From positions 25,799,438 through 25,863,437 of the forward strand of contig JAGTTD010000001.1 of assembly GCA_018398585.1 (NCBI GenBank): a stretch of 64,000 nucleotides of DNA, given 5' to 3'. A model generated the notes under the pieces. That model did not search any database. It was not told the origin of the DNA and was given only the letters and a program-made list of their open reading frames with translations. This document shows positions 22,137 to 34,500 of this stretch, in pieces. The DNA is from Simmondsia chinensis (Eukaryota > Streptophyta > Magnoliopsida > Caryophyllales > Simmondsiaceae). Positions within the stretch are counted from its first letter, which is position 1; the number at the start of each line of letters is the position of its first letter. Position numbers and translations under genes: made by a program.

Positions 22137-22989
22137 GTGATTTTGTGGAACAATGTGAAAGTAACTAATACTGTTGCATTATGGGAGTTCTTCCATAATT
22201 GACCATTACTCCCTTCTTTTTACCCTTTCCCCCTCTTTGGACAAAAGAAGGATTGCATTAGATTAGAGAGAAATAAGTACACACAATGAGGATGGTAAAA
22301 GATATTAAACATAGAAGATCAGTCGATGCCTTTATCAGTTCATTCAATGTTGAATGCTTCCCTTAAAAGTACATGTTGGACCAAAGCTAAGCCATATTCC
22401 AGGTAAATTCTAATATGTTTCACGTGTGAGGCCTTCAGTTCCCTATGTTCAAATCTGGGCATTGTTTTTATTTAATGCACCTGACATGGCAAAGATGCCA
22501 AATAAGGTCTAGAACTAGTGCTGCTTGAATCATGTGTCTATTGAGGCTTCAGTACGATTGCAACAACCACCTGCAGTGAAGAAAATTGGTGAGCATTCAG
22601 CTTTCTGCTAGAGCTGCAAATGACACGTGTGGGTACTGTCTTCTTGAACCTCACTTGCAAACTGCTTTCTGAGTCCATTTGAAGCTACTTAGCACTCAAA
22701 CAAAGTCGTGCATTTGACGAATAAAGCAGATGGGTAATCTTGCACAAGAGCAAATGAGATAAGATGTATCTGAAAAATTATAAAAAGGAGTGCCAAGTCC
22801 AAGTGCTCCTGCAGTTGGCAGCATATAGTTAAACTAGCAGAAACTTTAATTTCTCTGTTATGAGATATTACATGAAAATCCAGAAGTATATTCTTAGCCC
22901 TTGTATAAAAAGGTGATTTGGTGCTCGTCTCAGTAATGCTTCACAGAAGAGGATCCCCAAGGAATGAGTTTAACAATATTCATCTGGAA
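22137..22989. other. No gene seen; possibly upstream intron of the host gene
   Basis: Unique-looking sequence without a long frame or recognised repeat. If the CID-domain gene at 25545 has its 5' exons to the left, this lies in its intron. No exon of that family (CID helices, KRKTL-like region) could be picked out by eye. Confidence 0.35.
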
Positions 22990-22994
22990 ACCAA

Positions 22995-23990
22995 AGTTAT
23001 AGGATCTCTTTTATAGAAAATCACCTTCAAAAGTCGTCATTTTTAAATAACCACAAGTTTTTAATTTTTTTGAAAGCCATCTCCAAAGTCTGAACTTTTT
23101 CAATCAATCACATCAAATCATGATATTAACTATCCGCTAAATATTACTTGACCTCCACACGGATTTTAGCTTCGCTTTTTTTATTGTTTAGTGCACATCA
23201 AACACGAGTTGAAGCTGATCCAGTTGGCAACGCATTCTTGTGCCCCATTCCCCCAACTAGGTTTGATCCCGAGAGGGTTTAAAAGAGACGGGATTGGAAC
23301 CTTGGTGGGGGAGGGGAGTGGAAAATGCTTTTACGCTCTTAGATACTTTAAGTCCATAGTTGCACAAAGCGGCAACGGGAGCGAAAACGGAAGCAAGAAC
23401 GGGGAAGCGGGGAGTCATAGAAGTTTTTAAAGTTGAGAGCGTGGAGGGAGCACTTATATTAGATATACAAGAAAAAGTAATTAAATATTATAAATTGAGC
23501 CACTAAAGCATAAATATCAAAATACAGTTAGTATTAAGCAATAACTAAGAAAATTAAGTACTCCAATGAATAAGATCTAGAAAATATAAACATGTCTATA
23601 CAATTCAATCATTCTTTAAAATCAAGTGATACAATTAGCAAAATAATAGTCTAATAAGTATATTCTTATCAAAGTGATTCCATGATTGTTTAAATCGTGT
23701 TTCCGTCGAGTTTGGTACGCGTTGCAAGCGCAAATCGAACTTTGAATCTCTGAATTGTGTTTCTGGAGCGTGAAACGTTAGTATTTTAGGAATTTCCTAA
23801 ACTATGTTTAAGTCAAACTTGATGGGCGCTCTGAAATATATATAACAGCCAATTGCAAGTAATAAACAATTAACAATGTGATTGAAAATTTTTAAACTTT
23901 TGGAGGTGGTTTTATGAAAAATTAACAAGTTGTAGTGATTAAGTGAAAAATGATGACGTTTTAATGTGGTTTTTCTTCAAACACCCAAAA
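22995..23990. mobile_element. Foldback/MULE-like element with ~110-bp inverted ends
   Basis: The left arm (about 23005-23115: ACCACAAGTTTTTAATTTTT, GCCATCTCCAAAGTCTGAAC) is repeated in inverted orientation at about 23875-23985 (GTTTAAAAATTTTCAATCAC on the complement). Long AT-rich inverted ends with no coding interior fit a non-autonomous Mutator-like or foldback element. Exact ends and target duplication were not resolved. The interior holds a probable tRNA-derived SINE head (23205-23345). Confidence 0.5.
23205..23345 (+). mobile_element. Candidate tRNA-derived SINE head
   Basis: An A-box-like TGATCCAGTTGG at about 23216-23227 is followed some 40 nt later by a B-box-like GGTTTGATCCC at 23260-23270 (consensus GGTTCGANNCC). 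This is the spacing of an internal RNA polymerase III promoter. The tract GAGACGGGATTGGAACCTTG follows. No A- or T-rich tail or target duplication was recognised, so this could be a degraded copy or a chance match. Confidence 0.35.
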
Positions 23991-24920
23991 CTATGAGATA
24001 ATTGTCAGAATCAGTGTCAAATACATACATTGGCCACATGTGCTTGAAGTGCAGCATCCCACTTGTTCTACTGAGTTCATTAATTTCAACCATTAAACTC
24101 TTACAGCAAAACAACCTTCCTTTAGGGTAGTATGTGTGTACACCCTTGTAAACTGTTACAGTAAAGTAGGCACCAAAATATGGTGCCACAGAAAAGTTTC
24201 CTACTGTAGAGTTGTTCCTCTATACCACATGGCCAAGCCTAATCCACTTTTTTAGCCTTCAATCTTCCTCTGAGTCTCAATCTACTTGACTCCCTTTTGT
24301 CTTTTTTAAGACCAAGAAAAAGGGGCAACTTAGTGCAAAGGCTCCCATCAAATGGGTTTTAGGGAGAGTCACATGTACTCAGTTTTACCCCCAATTTTGG
24401 GAGACTATTTCTAGGACTTGGAACATATGAGCAACCGTACAAGTTTTTAGCAAGGTCCACCTAGATTCTAAAAGACGAAATCACATGATGCTTCAGGAAT
24501 CAGGTTTTGCACTTCTTTACTTTATCTTCTGGGGTACGTCCTATCTGTATAATTTTTTTCCCCCTCCATTACTGTTATATTGAGAAACAATTGTATATAG
24601 ATAATGGAATACTAGTATAAAAGAGTGCATCATAATAAGGCCACCTACCCCCAGATCTCCTGTTGGCATTCAGCATTCCACTTCTTAATCCCAAAAGGCT
24701 TGGTTAAGAAAAACACCCAATGCCTAAGAGGGACACGGAAAGGTAAGAGAAGTAATATTGGCAGTACTAAGCAAGATATACTTTAAGGAAACACTCTCCA
24801 ATCTAGAAGTAAGCATAACTTAAAGGAGGGGAAGTATATTCTTTGACTTTCAACTCTACACTAATGGGAAAAGAGTACCCCTACTTCTATGTGTTGAGCC
24901 AAATGAAGATGTCAGAAAGA

Positions 24921-24953
<33 letters not shown>

Positions 24954-25544
24954 AGGGGGGGACAATGCCTTGTGATTATAGAGCCATAAATGACATCCTG
25001 AACCTTCCCTATAAGCAGTGTCCTAATAGTGACGTCCGCTGCAATAATGTAGAGGGAAACAAAATAGAGTATTAAACTGCACTGCCATCTGAAGTTCTTC
25101 CTGTTCATTTTTACTCCTTTCTTATGTGAGGATCACTGCATGCACTGAATAAGAGAATAATAAAGTGATCTTGCGCTTCTTTAACATGGGACTAGTCGAG
25201 ACACATGGACATGAGTTGTTACTACAAGTATGCTAGAAATATAATATACATATAATGGGGTAGGTTCAGTTCCCATGTTGCCTTCTCCTTTAGTAGCTAA
25301 AATCTTCTGTCCTTTCTAACCATACTGCTAGTGCTAACCTTTCGTGTTTAACCAAAAAAGAACAAAATAATGACCCGTTAGTGCAGGAATTTCGGTATCA
25401 AGTTTTGCGATTTATTTGTAACAGCTGGTTTTTGGCTGCTATGATTTGGCATCCATGTCCAATGAGCTTATTGACATGTTTCTCCCTTCAATTGGTGCAA
25501 GTCATATTACATGTAATCAATTCTATGTATTTCATTCTGATCAG
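23991..25544. other. No gene seen; poly-G tract at 24929-24960
   Basis: Probable intron sequence upstream of the first visible exon of the CID-domain gene. No coding exon or repeat is recognised. Holds a purine tract passing into a long G-run (24929-24960, one A interruption), outside any LINE. The polypyrimidine-poor acceptor TTCTGATCAG at 25535-25544 ends this stretch. Confidence 0.4.
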
Positions 25545-28500
25545 GCGTACAACCACGTCCTGGTGTGGAAGATGATCTTGGGGAACAGGAAAATGTCCTG
25601 CAGCAATGTGTTAGCCAGCTTGAGGGCTCTGAGACAACGCGAATGACTATGGTTTCTTTGCTGAATGAAGCACTTAAGGATCAAGTATGGCCATACGTAT
25701 AGATGTTGTAGGATGTGCTTGTATGTTAAAAGTCTTGCATGGCTGAATGTTTCTAAAATCTTGTTTTTCAGGAATTGAAGTTGGAGATCCTTCGTGGCCA
25801 GTTACAGGTATGAACTCTTACATCCTTGTCAATAAACCTTCATAATAATGGTTTTTAGGTTACGTTGTTTCCAGGGTCTTGTTTCTTTTAGTTATTGTTA
25901 GCATTCTTTCTTTCTTTCACTTTTTTTTTGGTGAGATCACTGAATACTTGGCTTGCTAGGCTTTGAATTTTATGAGATAAGATATGAATGAAGTGTTAGA
26001 TATAATGAACTGGCAGAGAAGTATGGGGCCACCAACAAGTGTTCTGCCATCCTGATAGACTTTAGAGAAGCGTAGTGCTCCCTAAGGCCATGATTGGCAC
26101 ATGGATTGAAGCCCGGAATTGTGGCTGAAATGGGAATTAGGGTCTAGGAATTCAATTCTATTGTTTGTTTCACTTGTTGAAATTGGACTTAACAATTCCG
26201 CTACCCAATTCCATTGTATACATTTTATACTAAAAGTCATATGTACGAATTCCTTGGGGAAAAAGAAAAGGCCCCGTGGGGGGGGGGGGGGGGGGGGGGG
26301 TCGTGATTCCTCATTAATTCTACCAATTTTAAACTTGAAATAATCCAACCAAATTGACCTGAAAGCCAAGATGACTTGTAATTAAAACACTCAACCAGAC
26401 CTTAATTTCACCCAGAACCCAAAAGGACCAACTTCAATGATACGAAGCCGAATTGACCTAACCGGTTCTATACCTTGCGCGATCTAACTCCAAGTTGGAA
26501 ATGACCCATCTAGATAGACCCAAAATCTGAGATCATTTGAACCCTAAAAGATCTTACCTGATTGGGACCTAACTTGAATGTGATACAACTAAGCTAACCC
26601 AGAACCCGAAATAAGCCAACCCCGTTGACCCGAAACCTAGAGATAACTCAACTTAAACATGACGGACCATACTCAATTGAACCTAAATTTGACCCGATTC
26701 TGAGTAGGTTGGAATTGGAAATGACACAACTAAACTAACCTGACCTGAAACCAAGATGGAGCCAGAAATCACCATACCTAATTCATTCTAACTTGAATCC
26801 TATAATACAACAACAATAACCACTGAGTGCCTGAGGGGCTCCCATTGAGGCAGGGGATTTTTTTTTTTTTTGGGGGGGGGGGGGGGGGGTGGTGTTTAAA
26901 TGTATGCATCCTTACCCTTATAGGGTGCAACCCCGAAAAGAGGTTGTGTCCAAAGGGCCCCCAACCCTAGAAAGCAGATCGAATCAACATTTATAAAGTA
27001 AGGTTAAGTCAAATCAAGTCAAGTCAAATTGCGTCAATTGCTGCATGGAAGCGTGTAAACACCAATAAAACGATCACTACAACAATAGAGCACACGAAGC
27101 CTAGATACTGTACGGCTTGGCAACAATGCGCTATCCTCCCCTAACATCTATGTCGGCTATATGCGTTTTTGACCAGCACTTGGCTCTATTTAAGGCCAGT
27201 TCCTCATTAAGGTTTAGGTGGGTAAGGTCATGTCTAATTGCCTCCCTCCAGCTTTTCTTCGGCCTACTTCCACCTCTCCTCCCGTGCGTAACATGTAGTG
27301 GCTCGCACTTCCTAACGGGTGCATTAATTGGCCTCCTTCTAACATGCCCAAACCACTGCAGGCGTCGCTCCCTCAACTTGTCCTTAATTGGGGCCACACC
27401 TAATTTACTTCTTATAACATCATTTCTGATCTGGTCTTTCCTAGTATGTGTACACGTCCAAAGCAACATCCTCATCTCTGCCATCTTTAACTTTTGTATG
27501 TGGTACCGTTTAACAGGCCAACATAAGTCTACCTAATTCACCAAAAATCAGAGACAACTTGAGCATGATGTACATCTGACCCAGTGAAAATCGGACCCGG
27601 TTTGACACAAAACATGGCATGACAAATTCAAAATGACTTGATCCAATCTAATTGACCCGGCACTCGAAATGATCCAACTTGATTGACCCTAAACTCAAGG
27701 AAGTTAATTATAGATTACAATTCCGTCTTTTTATTCCTTTGATTATACGAACAATGGAATTTCAAGTTCCAAAAAGAGCCTAAGAGACATGCAATAATTA
27801 CTTTATCGTTATTTTAATGATTTGGAGTTTTCTTTTGGCAAAAAGCACAATGACTGCATCATTCTTGATAGTGAGCATATTGTAGTGAGAGGGGAAAGAG
27901 GAAAGAAAGGTGCATGCCAAGAGAAAAAAAGTGACTTGAAGAAGTGTGAATCTGCAATGTTCTCCTTGGAAAGAGGTCAAAATTTGAAGAAGTATTCACA
28001 GAGAATCGGTATAAAGCTAAAATATATATTTTCAAGCGATTAAGGTTTCGGATTTGTTGAGAAATTTGAGCAATTAACTAAACTAACTAGAAAACGGTTA
28101 AATCTAAATTAATCAATCAATCAAAAAAGTTTAGGGATTGGATTCGAGTTAGCTAATATAGGATCTAAGTATTACGTCTCATTACGACTATGACTTTTAA
28201 AATTTAGGTTACAAGTTCTAAATTCAAATTGATATTTAATTGTAGTTTAAGGTAATGAATTAGTCTAATAGCAATTGACTAAACTTATGACTCTTAAGTG
28301 TTGCATGTATTATCTCAATAACACTAGTGAATTCGTTTATAATTCCTAGTTCAATATTAATTTACTTTAAAGATTTATTCTCGGGGTTGGGTATAACCTC
28401 AAGCTTTGATCGCTTGTGAAAACCTGTTATATAAAAGTGTAAGCTACAAGCACAAGACATCAACAACAACAACAAAAACAATAACCCAATGTCTCAAAGA

Positions 28501-31500
28501 GGCTCCCGCTAAGGCAAGACAGATAGAGCCAACTCAATTTCCGGAACGTAAGGTTACAATTCCAGGTTGAGTAAGCATTTACCGTGCATACAATACAGAA
28601 AGTGAGTTGAATTGACTTTGACCACGACCCTAAAATTAAACAAAATAAATAAACACAAAAAGAAATAAATAAAACGAAAAAAAAACTCGGTAATTCCTAA
28701 GTCTAACTTAGCCTACCGATTCCCCGGTAACGGTGCCAAAAACTTGATGTAGTTTTAAAATGTGTTTTAAAACCGTCTACTCGCAAGCATACGAGTTCGT
28801 CGCAGCTTAGTCGGGTATACGGGTGTCGTATCCACAAAGAATCGGTGTTAAGTCGGATTGAATTATTAATCAGTGATTTGAGTTTGGGTTTTTGTTGGTT
28901 GGGTAATTTGTTAATTAACCGAACTAACGGTAAATTAAAGTTGTCAAATTAATAAAGGGTAGTTCAGGGAATGAATTCGGAACAGCTTAACTCGAATCCC
29001 ATTATTGTATTTTATTATGACAGTGATTTAGAAGGCTTAGGCTACAAGCACTAGGCCACAGTTAACAATTACATTAGGGCTTATGGTAATGGAGTAGTTA
29101 AGGGCATAACCTATCTTATCACTCTAGTGTAGCATAAGTTATCTCAATAGCACTACTTAATTCCTTTCTCACTCCTAATTTAATGTTGACTTATATAAGA
29201 GATTATGTTGAGGGTTGGGTACAACCTCAAACCTAATCACGCGTGAAAGCCTATTATGCTAATGTCTAGGCTACAAGCACATAGACGAAATGCAAATAAA
29301 TCGGGAATTTAAACATTGCTACAAGCTCATCTATAGAAAACCAATCACAAATAATTAATTTCCTATAGAGGTGCGAAAATAACATAACATAAATCATTGT
29401 CAACAATAAAATATAAACCTAGGATTCAGGCGGCTACCCATCCTTCACCCCTAAACCATAACTCCTCCATGGGATGACTCCCTTGATTGACATTGAAGTT
29501 GACCCTTGCTTTGATCCCTTCGCACTCCGACCACATGCTCTTTGACGTTTGAGAACCCTTGGATCTTGTAGCGGCTTCGGAAAGGAGAGGAGGAAAGGAG
29601 ACATGGCAAAAGATCTGATAATTAGGTCTCCCCCTCTTTATTTATACCCGTGGTGTGACGTAAGCGTCTGCTGTGGGTATATTGATGGGCCGATCGATTG
29701 GTGAGGGTTCAATCAATCAGCCTAAAGATCAATTGGCTGGCCCTCTATGGGCAGCTGATTGATCGGCCTTGTCTCTCGATCGATCGACAGTCCCATTGTA
29801 AGATCCGTCCTACTATTGGTTGTTGATCAATCAGTACTTCATGTCGATTGGTCGTTTATGTGGTCGGGTTTCTCAAAGTAGTCTTCAAATATGCCTCAAT
29901 TACGCTTGATTTCGTCACATTTCAACTTTTATTTGCTCTGTTGCACTCCAAGCCTAAATGTACCTGGATTACAACAAATAACACATGTAAAAGCCGAATA
30001 TATAGTGGGAAAGAGGAATAAAATATGTAAATATAAGGCACATCGTGAAGGAGCTTATGACCTTTTTGAATGAATCATGACTTAAAAAAAGTTTGAGTGT
30101 TTTTAGGGTTTAGGGTTTGGAGGGAAATTTGCCAAATTTGTTGAAGAAAATGAAAGATAAGTGAAAATAAGTGATTTTTTTGACTTAGAAAAGGAAGAGA
30201 ATTGAAGAAAAACAAACAAATTAGGGGGGAAATTTTTTTTTGATGTATTGACTTTTGATTTAGGGTTTTGAAAAGGATGAACCTTTGGCCAAAATCCAAC
30301 ATGTTGATGTAAAAACAACGATAAAAACTTCGATTTGCGTGAAAATTGGAAGAAATTTGAGAAACAAGTGAGGGATTTGGGTTAATTTTTGACAATGTTT
30401 TGTAAAAGAGAGAGCTTGGGGTTAGTGAGGGGATGGATGAGTAGAGTAGTTAAGATGTAAAAAAGTGGAAATCAAATGAAGGGAATCGTGCTTCTTCAAT
30501 GGCCCTTGTTACCCTTGTTACCTTTCAATGGCCCTTGTTACCCTTTGTGTGTCGACACACATATATTGTGTCTTGAAACACAACAAAATAGTGAGCGCTA
30601 TTGGAAGTCTGTGCGTCGACACACAAGGAGTAAAATACAGTTCTGTTTTCCTTTGTGTATGGGTTTGTTTTGAATTGTATATATATATATAATTGAAAAT
30701 AGCTCTTTTTAAAAAATAGTCCATGATATGAGTTGGATAACAATACTTGGTCTACTGGAGCATTTTCATATCAAGTCTCGAAACTCTATGAATCATGCAA
30801 GCAATCAAGATCAAAGTAGACAAATTGCACATACTAATCCTAGTTCTAATATCACAAAGGACTTTCACACAGAGGTTTAGTAAAAATATTGGCCAATTGA
30901 TTGTTTGTGGGGTCCATAGCGTAGCAGGATGGTGGAGTTGACGTGATGATTGGGTTGGAATTCATACCTAATTTGTATACTGTAGTGCAACAAGATGGTG
31001 GAATTGACGAAGATGTCAACAATCGGATTAAAGTAGGACGACATAAGTGGAGGATGGCTTCTACGGTACTTTGTGACGGAAAGTTTCCATTGAAGTTGAA
31101 GGGAAAATACTATAAGACAGTTGTGAGACCAGCTATGTCATACGGTGCAGAATGTTGGCCAATTAAACGGTAATATACTTAAAAAATAAAGGTGGCGGAG
31201 ATAAGGATGCTGCAGTGGATGTGTGGATGCACGAGGAACGACAGGATCAGAAATGATGTTATAAGAAGCAAGTTAGGCGTGGCTCCAATTGAGAATAAGT
31301 TGAGGAAGCAACATCTACGATAGTTTCTGCCTTTGTTAGGAGATGCGACCAACTTTACATTACGGACGGGAGGAGAGGTAGAGGCAGGTAAAAAAGAAGT
31401 TGGATGGAGACGATTAGACACAACCTCACCGACTAAATTTGAACGAAGAGATGGCCTTCAATAGATTGGAGTGGCGGTTAGAGTAGGTGTAACCGATGTA

Positions 31501-34500
31501 GTGGTTTAGTATGGAGGGGAACAATGAAACTAGTGCATAGTGCACTAGGCTTTCATGTTAGATATTGTTGATTATTGCTTGCTTAATTGCTTGTGGTAAG
31601 TTGCTGGTCTTTCCCTGCTTGCTGCCTTGTCGCTTTTTTGTTGGTCTATCTTCTTGTGTTTTCTTTTACTTTCTTTACTTTTTACTTTTCACTTTACTTT
31701 GTTTTTACCTTTTGTTTTTAGGGTCGGGGACCCGCAGACACAACCTCTCTTTAGGGTAGCACTCTGAAGGGGTAAGGTTTCGTACATCCTCTCCCCCCCG
31801 GCCGAGCCCACTCGGGCGGGAGCCCTGGGGGCATTGGGTTTGTTGTTGCTGATCGTTTGTGGGGACAAATTTTACATCAACATTCTCTTTTAAGCACATT
31901 ATCACGAATGAAATGATGTCTAACCTCAATATGCCTTTTAGAATGTTGAGCCCGGTTTTTGGTTAGGCATATAGCACTAGTATTATCACACATAATAGGA
32001 ACATGATTGATATGAATGCCATAATCATCTAATTGACGTATTAACGACAATATTTGAACACAACAACTTCCACATGCAATATTTTCGGCTTGGCGGTGGG
32101 TAAGGCTACGGAATTTCGCTTTTTGCTAAACCGTGACACCAAAGCATGACCAAGAAATTGATAAGTACCATTGGTGGATTTCCATTCTACTTTGTATCCG
32201 GCAAAATCTGCATCCTTAAATCCTACTAGATCAAAGAAATCACATTTAGGATAGAATAAGCCTAGTTTTGGAGTATTAACTAGGTGTCGAAAATTTATTT
32301 TCAGGGTACACAAATGTGATTCTTTTGGACATGCTTGAAACCAAGCACATAAGTACACACTAAACAAGATATCGGGCCTACTAGTAGTAAGGTAAAGAAG
32401 GGATGCAATCATACCTCTATATAGCTTTTGATCCATCTTTTTACCTTTTTCATCCATGTCTAGCTTGAGTGTTGAGCCCATTGGAGTTGCAGTCGCTTTG
32501 GAATTTTCCATGCCAAACTTCTTAAGCATTTCCTCAATGGTTGATGAAAATTTCTTTTGTTTTGCTTGATTTGCAATCCAAGGAAGTAGTTGAACTTTCC
32601 CATCAATACTCATTTTGAATTCCCTATGAATAAGATCTGCAAATTATTCACTAAGAGATGGGTTAATAACACCAAACACTATATCATCAATGTATATTTT
32701 TGAATAATGAAAATTTCACTTCTAGAGTCTTTGATAAAAAGTGTAGTGTCAATCTTCCTTCTTGAAAATCCGTTTTGTACTAAAAGTGAATACCAAACTT
32801 TTAGGAGCTTGTTTCAACCTATAAAGAGCCTTTTTGAGTTTAAAAATATGATTAGGAAATCTGTCATCCCTCAATAAAACCATTCAACACTTTTGACATT
32901 CATTTAAAAAAGTTCAAAACTTTTAAACGAAGCAAAGACACATTGGAGTCTAAACGCTTTTAATTTCGAAATGGTTGCAAAGGTCTCTTCATAGTTTATA
33001 CCTTGGTTATAGCCTTTACCTACTAACCCATGCCTTGTTTCTTGCCACATTACCTTCATTGTCTTGTTATTGTGGTAGACCCACGTCATTTTGATAATTT
33101 GATGATCTTTGGCTCTACCCAAATTTCTCTTAAACTGATTGAGCTCTTTTTCCATTGCCATGATGCAATTTGCATCATTGGGAGCTTCTTTTACGTTCTT
33201 AGGTTCTTCAAGTGAGATGAATGTAGCTAGATGACAGTATTCGGTCAAGGCATGCCTTGTTCTTATACTTTGGGAGGGATGACTGATGATTTGGCTTGTT
33301 TGGTAATCCTTTAAGAATTTCCAATCATGTGATAAGTCTTCCTCTTTGGATTTTATATTTTCGTCATTTCTTTTCCGTCCATCCATTGGAGCTTCGACTA
33401 GAGCTTTATCTTGCTCCTTGGATGAGAGAGTGATGTTTGTTGGTTTGATCACTATATTATCATCATCACAAGGCAATCTAGAGGAGAAGTTATTGGTATC
33501 ACTATATAATCATCACAAGGTAATCTAGAGGGAAAGTTATTAGTTTCATCAAATGCTACATGTAGAGACTCTTTACTACCTTTGTTTTTTTTTTGTTTTT
33601 TTTTATTTTTTATTATAGACTCTATGTACTTTGCTCGTAATAGAGTATCTAATAAATATATCTTTATCCACTTATGGATCAAATTTGCCAAGGTTTGTTT
33701 TACCATTGTTGTGAATGAATCATTTACATCTAAAGGTTTGAAGTATGCAATATTTGGTTTTCTTTCTTTGTAAAGTTCATAGGGTGTTTCTCCAAAATGG
33801 ACCTTATCAAAGCTCGATTTAAAGTGTAGCAAGTAGTGTTAGCGCTTTGGTCTAAAAGATTTTTGGCAAATTATGTTCACAAAGCATGGTTTTTGCCATA
33901 TATTAAAGAGTTCTATTTTAACTTTCAACCACACCGTTTCGTTGAGGAGTTTTAGGAGGTGAAAAATTATGGTTGGATCCAAAACAATCACACTATTTTT
34001 CAAAATTTTCGTTTTCAAATTCCCTTCCATGATCACTTCTAATTAGAACGGTTTTAAATCCTTTTCATTTTGTACTCTTTTGCAAAATTTTTTAAATTTA
34101 TCAAAGGTTTCACTCTTATGAGAAAGGGATAAGCACCAAGAAAAACGGGATTAATCATCAACAATTACAAGTCTATATCATTTTCCACTAAAGCTCAGAT
34201 GTCTAGTAGGACCAAAGAAGTCTATGTGCAAGAGTTCGGGGTTGAAACTATATTCTTGGATTTGAATGAAGATCTCGTTTGTTTCCCATATTGACATGCA
34301 TTACAATTATGATTTTTTTAAATTTAAATTTTGGTAATCCTCTACCAGGATCATTTTTCGAAAATTTGAAATGTCAATACTAGCATGTCCATATCTTCTA
34401 TTCAAGACCCCAAAGCATTTTAAATGATCTAGACAGATCATAAGACATTTTCACATCTTGAATCGACAAGCAAAACTTCGTTTGTTTTAGCATGTTTTAA

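Noticed and set aside
24929..24960. Long G-run as a functional G-quadruplex element
   Set aside because: No flanking structure or conservation can be shown, and homopolymer runs of this kind may be sequencing artefacts.
25446..25646. Frame extending left of the first visible exon of the CID-domain gene
   Set aside because: The frame upstream of 25545 is not the one used by the coiled-coil exon, and a splice acceptor (TGATCAG) marks the boundary.
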